DNA from: Streptomyces smyrnaeus | Lineage (GTDB): Bacteria; Actinomycetota; Actinomycetes; Streptomycetales; Streptomycetaceae | DNA length: 64,000 bases | NCBI RefSeq assembly: GCF_017676345.1 | Contig: NZ_JAFFZM010000023.1 | Span: 1-64,000, forward strand | Direction of reading: 5' to 3' | Shown: positions 52,345 to 60,039 of the stretch, one piece after another | How the letters are laid out: the number at the start of each line of letters is the position of its first letter | How positions within the stretch are numbered: the stretch's first letter is position 1 | Program-made: the position numbers and the translations under genes | The notes under the pieces: model-generated | The model's database searches: none | What the model saw: the letters and a program-made list of their open reading frames with translations, nothing else | Told to the model about the DNA's origin: nothing

Positions 52345-52357
52345 TAGGCTGCTGTTG
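52345..52357 (+). promoter_or_regulatory. Leaderless-type promoter of the DUF1707 gene
   Basis: TAGGCT (52345-52350) fits a -10 and would start transcription at about the GTG initiation codon (52357). There is no ribosome site upstream, which together suggests a leaderless mRNA. Confidence 0.45.
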
Positions 52358-53130
52358 TGACTGAAGACTCTTCGCGCACTTCGCTCCAGAAGCAGCCGTC
52401 CGCCGAGCGGTCCCCGAAGCCCGCGGCCGCGCCCGCTCCTGCCGCGGAGGCCGCCGTCCGTGCCTCGGACGCCGACCGGGACCGGGTCGCCGACATCCTC
52501 CGCGAGGCCCTTGCCGAGGGCAGGCTGGACGCGGAGGAGCACAGCGAGCGGGTCGAGGCCGCCTACGCGGCAAAGACGATGGGCGAGTTGGAGCCGCTCG
52601 TCCGCGATCTGCCGGCGGGCCGCTCGGGCACCGTCGGGTCGCAGGACGGTGACGGGCAGCCGGGCGGAAGCGGTCAGCGCTCCTACAGCACCTCGTTCGC
52701 GACCTTCGCCGCCTCCCACACCTCCAGCCATGCCATGCACGGCAGCGGCCCCAAGGAGAACCTGGTCGCCATCTTCAGCGGCACCGGGCGCAAGGGGCGC
52801 TGGCGGGTTCCGCGGAAGATCAACGCGTTCGCCTGTTTCGGCGGTATCGAGATCGATCTGACCGAGGCGCTGTTCGAGCACCCGCATGTGCAGATCAACG
52901 CCACTGCGATCTTCGGAGGGATCGAGATCCGGGTCCCGGAGAACGTCACCCTGCAGCAGAAGGGTGCCGGCATCTTCGGTGGGTTCGACGTCCAGGTGAC
53001 CGACTCCACGGACCCGACCGCGCCGGTCGTGCTGGTGGAGGGGGCCGCGATCTTCGGCGGTGTGGACGCCAAACCGAAGCGTGGCCGCGTCATTCAGAAT
53101 CTGCGCGACCGGTTCCGCAAGGAGCTGTGA
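52357..53130 (+). CDS. DUF1707 and LiaF-like (cell-wall stress) domain protein
   Basis: Protein of 257 residues. Residues 36-85 hold the DUF1707 motif (ASDADRDRVADILREALAEGRLDAEEHSERVEAAYAAKTMGELEPLVRDLP). The second half is a beta-helical LiaF/DUF2154-like domain with repeated AIFGGIEI, GIFGGFDV and AIFGGVDA. Members respond to envelope stress in Firmicutes. No membrane segment is seen, unlike LiaF itself. Apparently leaderless GTG start. Sits next to a WhiB-family gene, as in other Streptomyces. Confidence 0.87.
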   Translation: MTEDSSRTSLQKQPSAERSPKPAAAPAPAAEAAVRASDADRDRVADILREALAEGRLDAEEHSERVEAAYAAKTMGELEPLVRDLPAGRSGTVGSQDGDGQPGGSGQRSYSTSFATFAASHTSSHAMHGSGPKENLVAIFSGTGRKGRWRVPRKINAFACFGGIEIDLTEALFEHPHVQINATAIFGGIEIRVPENVTLQQKGAGIFGGFDVQVTDSTDPTAPVVLVEGAAIFGGVDAKPKRGRVIQNLRDRFRKEL

Positions 53131-53269
53131 GCACGCGGGCGCACCGGAGGTTCTGCGCGCGCTGGGGAGCGTACGCCTGGGCGCGTATCGGACTACACGC
53201 AATGCATACCGGCGCGTACAGCGGGTAGGGCTCGGGCATCGTCTTGCGCACAGCGAGAGTTCGCGAGCC

Positions 53270-53288
53270 GGCCCTCCCCGAGAGGGCC
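53270..53288 (+). terminator. Terminator after the DUF1707 gene
   Basis: GGCCCTC and GAGGGCC form a perfect 7-base stem with a 5-base loop, about 140 bases past the stop and 80 before the WhiB-like gene. Confidence 0.5.
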
Positions 53289-53368
53289 CGTGGGGGAACG
53301 TGAACTGCTGTGCGCCGCAAGACGGGTGAAGGGGAAACAAACCTCCGTCGTCGCGTCAGGAGCAGACC

Positions 53369-53743
53369 GTGCTGCACACGCCGCATCAGTCCCTGCAGGC
53401 CGCCGCCACCATCCCCGTACAGCGAACGCCTGAGCGAGATGATCAAGCGGGCCCCTGGCACGCGGACGCCGTCTGCCGCCGCGATGAGGCGGGCCTTTTC
53501 TTCGCCCCCTCCAAGGAGCCCACGGCCGCCCGGCTCTCCCGTGAGCAGGCCGCCAAGCGCGTCTGCGCCCGCTGCCCTGTCCTGGTCGAGTGCCGCGAGC
53601 ACGCCCTGGTGATGCCCGAGCCCTACGGCGTGTGGGGCGGCCTCACCGCCGCCGAACGCCGCGTCGTCCTCTCCCGTCGCCGCCGCGCCGCACAGGCCGC
53701 GGCCGCGGGGCAGCCGACGACGGAGGTGCCCCGCATCGCGTAG
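53369..53743 (+). CDS. WhiB-family iron-sulphur transcription factor
   Basis: Small regulator of 124 residues with a 4Fe-4S cluster held by Cys36, Cys66, Cys69 and Cys75 (AVCRRDEAGLFF, RVCARCPVLVEC). The G[VI]WGG turn follows as YGVWGGLTAAERR, then an Arg-rich DNA-contact tail. WhiB proteins bind sigma-A to steer development or redox responses. GTG start with AGGAG 7 bases upstream. The neighbourhood (fumarase, DUF1707, glpX) matches my recollection of the S. coelicolor wblI locus, but that assignment rests on synteny memory and not on diagnostic residues. Confidence 0.92.
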   Translation: MLHTPHQSLQAAATIPVQRTPERDDQAGPWHADAVCRRDEAGLFFAPSKEPTAARLSREQAAKRVCARCPVLVECREHALVMPEPYGVWGGLTAAERRVVLSRRRRAAQAAAAGQPTTEVPRIA

Positions 53744-53834
53744 CCGCCTCGCCGCCGGGCGGAGGGCCGTGGGGCTCTGCGGGTGCTCTGTGGCTGGTCG
53801 CGCAGTTCCCCGCGCCCCTGAATCGCTACCCCGC

Positions 53835-53934
53835 AAGCTTGGGCAGTCTGCGCCCTGGGGGTACCTCCCTGGGGGCACCGCCCGGCCGGAGGCTGGGGGA
53901 GGAGTCTGGGGGAGCAGGGTGGGCAAGCGCAGCC
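53835..53934. repeat. Dispersed palindromic element, copy C (inner module inverted)
   Basis: AAGCTTGGGCAGTCTG (53835-53850) and GCAGGGTGGGCAAGCGCAGC (53914-53933) match the left-arm ends of copy A. The sequence between them begins CGCCCTGGGGG and ends GGCCGGAGGCTGGGGGAG before an extra GAGTCTGGGGGAG. It is the reverse complement of copy A's inner module, plus an internal duplication. No right arm follows. A half copy of the GTTCCCCGCGCCCCTGA hairpin motif precedes it (53803-53821). Lies between the WhiB gene and convergent glpX. Confidence 0.85.
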
Positions 53935-53999
53935 GCCCACGCGGGGTGCGCTCGCGGGAGGGGGTCACCAGTGGCGGCGGCCTCAGCGCGGCGCCGCCC

Positions 54000-55034
54000 T
54001 CAGCGCGCGCGGTCGAAATCGATGGCGCTGTAGGCGCGCAGCTTCGAGAGCCGGTGCACGGACTCGATCTGACGGATGGTGCCGGACTTCGAGCGCATCA
54101 CCAGCGACTGTGTGAAGGCCCGCTCGCCGCGGTAGTGGACGCCCCGCAGCAGGTCGCCGTCGGTGATGCCGGTGGCGACGAAGAACACGTTCTCGCCGCC
54201 GACCAGGTCGTCGGTGAGCAGCACCTGGTCCAGATCGTGGCCCGCGTCCAGCGCGCGCTGCCGCTCCTCGTCGTCCTTGGGCCACAATTTGCCCTGTATC
54301 GTCCCGCCGAGGCACTTGATCGCGCAGGCCGCGATGATGCCCTCGGGAGTGCCGCCCACGCCCAGCAGCAGGTCGACGCCGGTCTCCTCGCGCACGGTCA
54401 TCACGGCGCCCGCGACATCGCCGTCCGAGATGAACTTGATCCGCGCGCCCGCCTCGCGGATCTCCTTCACCAGCCCCTCGTGGCGCGGGCGGTCGAGCAC
54501 GACGACGGTGACGTCCTCGACGCCGCAGCCCTTGGCCTTGGCGATCCGCCGGATGTTCACCGCCGGCGGTGCCGTGATGTCGACGAACTCCGCCGCCTCG
54601 GGGCCCGTGACCAGCTTGTCCATGTAGAAGACCGCGCTCGGGTCGAACATCGAGCCCCGCTCGGCCACCGCCAGCACCGAGACGGCGTTGCCCATGCCCT
54701 TGGCGGTGAGCGTCGTACCGTCGACCGGGTCCACCGCGACATCGCACTCGGCGCCCGTGCCGTCCCCGACGCGCTCCCCGTTGTAGAGCATCGGGGCCTC
54801 GTCCTTCTCGCCCTCACCGATCACCACCACGCCGTTCATCGAGACCGTGGAGACGAGGGTGCGCATCGCCTTGACGGCCGCCCCGTCGGCGCCGTTCTTG
54901 TCGCCCTTGCCGACCCAGCGGCCCGACGCCATCGCCCCCGCCTCGGTGACCCGCACCAACTCCAGCGCCAGGTTGCGGTCCGGGGCCTCCGGGCTGACTT
55001 CGAGCGGGGAGGGCAGGTGGTTGTGTTCAGTCAT
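54000..55034 (-). CDS. glpX: Class II fructose-1,6-bisphosphatase
   Basis: Gluconeogenic phosphatase of 344 residues, metal-dependent and cytoplasmic. GEGEKDEAPMLYNGERVG, DVAVDPVDGTTLTAKG and GVGGTPEGIIAACAIKCLGG carry the acidic metal and phosphate sites of GlpX. ATG at 55034 with AAAGGTG upstream; a longer frame adds 13 unlikely residues. Divergent from the DUF4245 gene, an arrangement kept in mycobacteria. Confidence 0.94.
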   Translation of the reverse strand: MTEHNHLPSPLEVSPEAPDRNLALELVRVTEAGAMASGRWVGKGDKNGADGAAVKAMRTLVSTVSMNGVVVIGEGEKDEAPMLYNGERVGDGTGAECDVAVDPVDGTTLTAKGMGNAVSVLAVAERGSMFDPSAVFYMDKLVTGPEAAEFVDITAPPAVNIRRIAKAKGCGVEDVTVVVLDRPRHEGLVKEIREAGARIKFISDGDVAGAVMTVREETGVDLLLGVGGTPEGIIAACAIKCLGGTIQGKLWPKDDEERQRALDAGHDLDQVLLTDDLVGGENVFFVATGITDGDLLRGVHYRGERAFTQSLVMRSKSGTIRQIESVHRLSKLRAYSAIDFDRAR

Positions 55035-55275
55035 CGGAACACACCTTTCTGTACGGCGACTCTGGACGGCCACTACGGCGACGCGAGCTGTGCCGATTCG
55101 GCGAGGGTGGGCAGGATTTTACCTGTACATCGCAGACTGAGCAGGGGCGCCCACGGATGAGCAGGTCCAAGGAGGCGGCGAGGAGGGCCGGAGGCGACGC
55201 CGCGGCAGCAGGGGCGGCACCGGACCGGCCGCCCCCTCACGCAAGCCGCCGACCGGCATAAGGGACGATGGGGGC

Positions 55276-55878
55276 GTGGCAGCAGACAAGAAGCGCGGCG
55301 CCCAGGCCGTGCGTGACATGGTGATCTCGCTGGCGGTGATCATCCTCGCCGCCTGGGTCATCTACCTGTTCATCCCGCACGACGAGAACAAGGACCCGGT
55401 CAAGACGGTCAGCTATCGCGTGGAGCTGGCATCGGCACGGCGCGCGGCACCGTATCCGGTGGCCGCACCGCAGGGGCTGTCCAAGGAGTGGCGTGCCACC
55501 TCCGTCCGCTACACGGCGGACGGCCCCAAGGGCACCGTCTGGCACCTGGGCTTCGTGACGCCGGACAACGAGTACGCCGCCGTCGAACAGAGCGACCAGG
55601 AACGGCCGGTCCGGTTCATCGACGACGTCACACAGGGTGCCCAGAAGACATCGAAGAAGCAGCGCGTCGCGGGCGAGGAGTGGACCCGCTACCAGGGCCA
55701 GAAGTACGACGCGCTGGTGCGGCCCGCCGCCGACGGCAAGTCGGTGACGGTGGTCACGGGCACCGCGAGCTTCCGGCAGCTGGGCGAGCTCGCCGAAGCG
55801 CTGGAGGCCAAGTCCCTGAAGCCGGGGAACTCCCAGAAGCCCGACGGGAGCGGTTCCGCGCAGCCCGCAGCCGAGTAG
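55276..55878 (+). CDS. DUF4245 membrane-anchored protein
   Basis: Protein of 200 residues with one N-terminal helix (DMVISLAVIILAAWVIYLFIP) after a short basic cytoplasmic tail; the rest faces outside. PYPVAAPQGLSKEWRATSVRY and WHLGFVTPDNEYAAVEQ are characteristic of DUF4245. GTG start; no strong ribosome site. Function unknown, but its place beside glpX is conserved across actinobacteria. The tail is Ser/Gly/Pro-rich. Confidence 0.88.
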   Translation: MAADKKRGAQAVRDMVISLAVIILAAWVIYLFIPHDENKDPVKTVSYRVELASARRAAPYPVAAPQGLSKEWRATSVRYTADGPKGTVWHLGFVTPDNEYAAVEQSDQERPVRFIDDVTQGAQKTSKKQRVAGEEWTRYQGQKYDALVRPAADGKSVTVVTGTASFRQLGELAEALEAKSLKPGNSQKPDGSGSAQPAAE

Positions 55879-55943
55879 GCGGCTCCACGGCGGTCGCCAT
55901 GGTCCGGCCCCATGGTCGCCATGGGGCGTAGGGGTGCGAAGGG

Positions 55944-55965
55944 AAGGGTCCAGTTCTGGACCCTT
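55944..55965. terminator. First of three hairpins after the DUF4245 gene
   Basis: AAGGGTCCAG and CTGGACCCTT form a perfect inverted repeat around TT. The short centre could equally be a protein site. Confidence 0.5.
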
Positions 55966-55976
55966 GAAAGGCGAAA

Positions 55977-56011
55977 GCCCCCCGCGCGAGGGGGGGGTGT
56001 GCGCGGGGGGC
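55977..56011. terminator. Second hairpin, main terminator
   Basis: GCCCCCCGCGC pairs perfectly with GCGCGGGGGGC over a 13-base G-rich loop, between convergent genes. Confidence 0.7.
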
Positions 56012-56022
56012 CGTCTGTGGGG

Positions 56023-56050
56023 CGGCTGTCAGCTGTGCGGCTGACAGCCG
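56023..56050. terminator. Third hairpin, close to the nitroreductase stop
   Basis: CGGCTGTCAGC and GCTGACAGCCG form a perfect 11-base stem with a 6-base loop, 14 bases beyond the stop of the minus-strand gene, so it probably ends that transcript. Confidence 0.65.
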
Positions 56051-56063
56051 GCAGGTCGTCGCC

Positions 56064-56657
56064 TCACAGGGAGGTCACGACGTCGTCGTAGGACAGCCGG
56101 GGCGAGCGGGGGGCGAACGCGTCGGGGCCCGGCTTGCCGATGTTGACGACCAGCAGTACGCGCTGGCGGCCGTCGCCGAAGAACTCCTTGTTGACGCCCT
56201 CCGGGTCGAAGCCGGTCATCGGCCCGGCCGCGAGCCCGGCGGCGCGCACGCCGAGGATGAAGTACCCGGCCTGCAGCGTGGCGTTGAGGGCGCCGGCGCC
56301 CTCGCGCGCGCTCTCCTCGGCGAAGAACGCGTCCTTGATGTGCGGGGCGTGCGGGAACAGCTCGGGAAGCCGCTCGTGGAAGTCCAGGTCGTAGGAGAGG
56401 ATCGCGGTCAGCGGCGCCGTGCGGGTCTTGGGCACGTTGCCCTCGGCCATGTGCGTCAGCAGCCGCTCGCGGGCCTCGGAGGAGCGCAGCAGCGTCAGAC
56501 GCAGCGGCGACTGGTTGAACGCCGTGGGCCCGTACTTCACCAGGTCGTATATCGCCTGGACCTGCTCCTCGGTGACCGGCTCGTCCGTGAACGTGTTGGC
56601 GGTACGGGCCTCACGGAAGAGGAGGTCCTGGGCTGCGGGGTCGAGGGCGAGAGCCAT
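56064..56657 (-). CDS. Malonic semialdehyde reductase/nitroreductase-family protein (RutE-like)
   Basis: FMN-dependent oxidoreductase of 197 residues. LLFREARTANTFTDEPVTEEQVQAIYDLVKYGPTAFNQSPLRL contains the flavin-binding Arg and the Asn-Gln-Ser-Pro patch of the RutE/HadB subgroup. AGPMTGFDPEGVNKEFF and LLVVNIGKPG complete the fold. Could reduce malonic semialdehyde, quinones or nitro compounds. A GTTCAACCTTGAAC palindrome in its promoter suggests dedicated repression. Confidence 0.88.
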   Translation of the reverse strand: MALALDPAAQDLLFREARTANTFTDEPVTEEQVQAIYDLVKYGPTAFNQSPLRLTLLRSSEARERLLTHMAEGNVPKTRTAPLTAILSYDLDFHERLPELFPHAPHIKDAFFAEESAREGAGALNATLQAGYFILGVRAAGLAAGPMTGFDPEGVNKEFFGDGRQRVLLVVNIGKPGPDAFAPRSPRLSYDDVVTSL

Positions 56658-56719
56658 GGTCGGGTGCCTTGCCTTTTCGTGCGACGTACAGGGTGGTCAG
56701 GCAAGTGTAACCAGCACTA

Positions 56720-56733
56720 GTTCAACCTTGAAC
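56720..56733. promoter_or_regulatory. Palindrome GTTCAA-CC-TTGAAC in the reductase promoter
   Basis: A perfect 6-base inverted repeat with a 2-base centre, 63 bases upstream of the reductase start in locally AT-richer DNA. The layout resembles MarR-family boxes. No regulator gene is adjacent, so the protein must act in trans. Confidence 0.5.
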
Positions 56734-56830
56734 AAAGGCCCCGGTCCGGGCTCCGGATCCGCCGCCGGGGGCGCCGCCCTGGCGAACCCCCTCGACCCCC
56801 GTCCTACGGCTCCCGCTCACCGGTTCCCGC

Positions 56831-57151
56831 TCACCGCTCCTCTTCGTCCTCCTCCGCGGCTTCCTCTTCCTCCTCCTCCAGCACCGCGTCCAGCCGGGCC
56901 CGTGCCCCCTCCAGCCAGGCGCGGCAGATGCCCGCCAGCTCCTCGCCGCGCTCCCACAGCGCCAGTGACTCCTCCAGCGTCGAGCCGCCGGACTCCAGGC
57001 GCTGTACGACCTCGACCAGCTCGGCCCGCGCCTGCTCGTAGCTGAGCGCGTCCGCCGTGGCCAGCTCCGCCTGCGACGCGTCGGCCGCCGCGTCCCCCGC
57101 GGCGGCTGCCGGGCCGCTCCCGGCCGCCTGAGCTTCCGTTTCCGTCGTCAT
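56831..57151 (-). CDS. xseB: Exonuclease VII small subunit
   Basis: Small subunit of 106 residues. LSYEQARAELVEVVQRLESGGSTLEESLALWERGEELAGICRAWLEGARARLDAVLEE is the conserved helical hairpin that binds XseA. The N-terminus is an Ala-rich extra 45 residues and the C-terminus an almost pure Glu run. ATG at 57151, 10 bases downstream of the xseA stop. It forms the enzyme that degrades single-stranded DNA. Confidence 0.93.
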   Translation of the reverse strand: MTTETEAQAAGSGPAAAAGDAAADASQAELATADALSYEQARAELVEVVQRLESGGSTLEESLALWERGEELAGICRAWLEGARARLDAVLEEEEEEAAEEDEEER

Positions 57152-57161
57152 GACCGCAAGC

Positions 57162-58376
57162 CTATGCGGGCGGTCCGACAGCGACGCCGAACTCTCCCTC
57201 TGCCACCCGGGCCCGCAGCCGGTCGCCCTCCGCGACCTCGGCGGCGTCCCGCACCACGGCGCCGTTCTCCCGCTGCAGCACCGCGTAGCCCCGCTGCAGC
57301 GTCGCGGCCGGTGACAGCGCGACGACCCGGGCACGGGTGTGCGTCAGTGCGTCCTCGGCGCGGGCCAGCCGGTGGTCGAGCACACGCCGGGAGCGGTCGA
57401 GCAGCGCCGCGACCTCCTCCTCGCGGTCCTCCACCATGACGTGCGGGTCGGCCATCGCCGGTCGGCTCATCACCTCGGCCAGGCCGCGTTCCTCGCGCTC
57501 CAGCAGCCCGTTGATCACTCGCCAGGCGCGCTCCCGCAGCGCTCGCACCCGCTCATGCTCCTCGCCGACGTCGGGAACGGTGTCCTTGGCCGCGTGGGTG
57601 GGCGTACGGGAGCGCAGGTCGGCCACCAGGTCCAGCAGCGGCGAGTCCGCCTCGTGCCCGATCGCGGAGACCACCGGGGTGCGTGCCGCGGCGACGGCGC
57701 GCACCAGGCGCTCGTCCGAGAACGGCAGCAGATCCTCCATCCCGCCGCCGCCCCGTGTCACGATGATCACGTCCACGTCCTCGCGGGCGTCCAGTTCGTG
57801 CAGCGCCTCGATGATCTGCGGGACCGCGTAGGCGCCCTGCACCGCCGTGTTGCGCACCTCGAAGCGCACGGCGGGCCAGCGCTCCCGCGCGGTGTGCAGC
57901 ACATCGCGCTCGGCGTCCGAGGCGCGGCCGGTGATCAGCCCTATCCGCTGCGGCAGGAACGGCAGCCGCTTCTTGCGCTCCGCCGCGAACAGCCCCTCGG
58001 CCGTCAGCGCCTTGCGCAGCCGCTCCAACCGGACCAGCAGCTCGCCCACACCCACCGGCCGGATCTCGGCGGCGCGCAGCGAGAGCCGCCCCGTCTTCTC
58101 GTACCACTCCGGCTTCGCGTGGACGATCACCCGGGTGCCCTCGCTGATGACGTCCTTGACCTGCTCGTACACCTGGCGGAAGCAGGTGACGCTCAGCGAG
58201 ACCTCGCGGGAGGGGTCGCGCAGGGTCAAGAAGACCATTCCGGCGCCCGGCCGGGGGGAGAGCTGGATGATCTGCCCCTCGACCCAGACGGCGCCCAACC
58301 GGTCGATCCAGCCGCGGATCAGCCGGGAGACCTCGCTGACGGGGATCGGGGATTCGGCGGACGTGGTGAGAGCCAT
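57162..58376 (-). CDS. xseA: Exonuclease VII large subunit
   Basis: Catalytic subunit of 404 residues. An N-terminal OB fold (VWVEGQIIQLSPRPGAGMVFLTLRDPSREVSLSVTCFR) precedes the nuclease core (RIGLITGRASDAERDVLHTARERWP, DVIIVTRGGGGMEDLLPFSDE, PVVSAIGHEADSPLLDLVADLRSRTPTHAA) and a helical C-terminus. ATG at 58376. Operon with xseB. Role in repair and trimming of single-stranded DNA. Confidence 0.95.
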   Translation of the reverse strand: MALTTSAESPIPVSEVSRLIRGWIDRLGAVWVEGQIIQLSPRPGAGMVFLTLRDPSREVSLSVTCFRQVYEQVKDVISEGTRVIVHAKPEWYEKTGRLSLRAAEIRPVGVGELLVRLERLRKALTAEGLFAAERKKRLPFLPQRIGLITGRASDAERDVLHTARERWPAVRFEVRNTAVQGAYAVPQIIEALHELDAREDVDVIIVTRGGGGMEDLLPFSDERLVRAVAAARTPVVSAIGHEADSPLLDLVADLRSRTPTHAAKDTVPDVGEEHERVRALRERAWRVINGLLEREERGLAEVMSRPAMADPHVMVEDREEEVAALLDRSRRVLDHRLARAEDALTHTRARVVALSPAATLQRGYAVLQRENGAVVRDAAEVAEGDRLRARVAEGEFGVAVGPPA

Positions 58377-58448
58377 GCGAGAAGGCTAGGCCCTGCCACC
58401 GACAGCCCCGCCCTGCCCACCCGGGGGCCGGGGAACCTCGGGAGCGGG

Positions 58449-59897
58449 TCAGCCGGCCGCCGCCTCCCGCTTGTCCCGGCGGCGCAGCACTGCCAGCGCC
58501 ACCAGCGCGATCACCAGCCACACCAGCCCCACCCAGTGCGCCTCACGGTTGGCGGTGACGATCACCGCGACGACGATTGCGAGCCCCACCAGCGGCACCG
58601 CCCAGTCCCACAGCGCGCTCATCCGATGCCGCTCGGCGCTGCCTTCGGCCTGTCCGCTCCCGGCCGCCGGTCGCCCGCCCCCGCGCCGTCCCAGCCCGTA
58701 GTAGCCCATGACCGACAGATGCAGCATGCCGAAACCGAACAGGGCGCCGATGTCCACGATGGAGACCAGCCGGTCCAGACCGTCGGCGGCCCGCGCGGCC
58801 CACACCGCGGCGCACATCGTCAGCACCGCACTCAGCAGCAGCGCCCGCCCCGGCACCCCGGTACGCAGCCCGACGCTGCCCAGGAAGCGCGGCAGCCGCC
58901 GGTCCCGCGCCATGGCGTACAGCAGCCGGGAGGCCGCCGCCTGCCCGGCCAGCGCCGCGAACGCGGCGCCGATCGCCTTGCTGACCGCCACCGTCGTCTC
59001 CAGCCAGCCGCCGATCGCCGACTCGGTCGCGGCGTAGAAGGCAGCCCCCTGCTCGGCCGGGTTCTCGGCGAGATGGCGCGAGGAGTCCTGCGACAGCAGC
59101 GCGGCCAGATACGTCTGGAGCACGAAGAGCACACCGGTCACCAGCAGGCACCACACCAGTGCCCGGGCGACCAGCCGGGCGCTGCTCCCCTTGCCGCCCA
59201 CCGCCTCCTCCGCGAAGTTCGCGATGGCGTCGAAGCCCAGGAAGGACAGCACCGCGACGGAGACCGCGCCCAGCAGCGCCGTCATCGAGAAGGCGCGGTC
59301 CCCGGTCAGGGGCGAGAGCCAGCCGCGCTGCGGCCCGTCCTGCGCCAGGACGACGAGTGCCGCGACGACGAACACCAGCAGCACCAGGATCTCCATGGCC
59401 AGCACCAGAAAACCGACCACTGCCGCACGGCGTACGCCCGAGAGATTGAGCGCTGTTGTCACCACCACCGCGATGGCCGTCCAGATCCACTGGTCCACCT
59501 CGGGCACCAGCTGCGCCATGGCGATCCCGGAGAAGAGGTAGGCGACGGCCGGGATGAGCAGATAGTCGAGCATCATCATCCAGCCGGCCACGAAGCCGGG
59601 GCCGTTTCCGAGGCCCACGCGCGCGTACGCGTACACGGAGCCCGCCTGCGGCACCGTATGGATCATCCGGGCGTACGAGTAGGCCGTGAACGACATGGCC
59701 ACCGTCGCGACCACGTACACCAGCGGGACCACACCGTGGCTGCGCGCGTCCAGCGCACCGTAGATCCCCACCGGCGCCATCGGCGCGATGAACAGCAGCC
59801 CGTAGACGATCAGGTCGCGCAGCGACAGGCTGCGCCGCAGGGAACCGCCCGGGCCGCCTCCCAGGATGTCGGCTGTGTGCGAGCGAGCTGAAGGCAT
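58449..59897 (-). CDS. APC-family amino acid permease
   Basis: Polytopic inner-membrane transporter of 482 residues with about twelve to thirteen helices. LIVYGLLFIAPMAPVGIYG, AGSVYAYARVGLGNGPGFVAGWMMMLDYLLIP and SFLGFDAIANFAEEAVGG are family motifs (the last is the conserved helix 6 block). ATG at 59897 preferred; an in-frame start 14 codons upstream is also open. Divergent from ispH. Substrate unknown: amino acid or polyamine. Confidence 0.88.
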   Translation of the reverse strand: MPSARSHTADILGGGPGGSLRRSLSLRDLIVYGLLFIAPMAPVGIYGALDARSHGVVPLVYVVATVAMSFTAYSYARMIHTVPQAGSVYAYARVGLGNGPGFVAGWMMMLDYLLIPAVAYLFSGIAMAQLVPEVDQWIWTAIAVVVTTALNLSGVRRAAVVGFLVLAMEILVLLVFVVAALVVLAQDGPQRGWLSPLTGDRAFSMTALLGAVSVAVLSFLGFDAIANFAEEAVGGKGSSARLVARALVWCLLVTGVLFVLQTYLAALLSQDSSRHLAENPAEQGAAFYAATESAIGGWLETTVAVSKAIGAAFAALAGQAAASRLLYAMARDRRLPRFLGSVGLRTGVPGRALLLSAVLTMCAAVWAARAADGLDRLVSIVDIGALFGFGMLHLSVMGYYGLGRRGGGRPAAGSGQAEGSAERHRMSALWDWAVPLVGLAIVVAVIVTANREAHWVGLVWLVIALVALAVLRRRDKREAAAG

Positions 59898-60039
59898 GGG
59901 GCCAGCTTGCCGCAGATCACACCTGTCGGCAGCGGACACACGCCTGGCCCCGTGCGCGCTGCGCGACCGCGCGCCCTCCGCGCTTCCACGCTCCCGGTGC
60001 TCCCCGGAAGGACATGAGTACGGCCCTTACGATGGAGCC

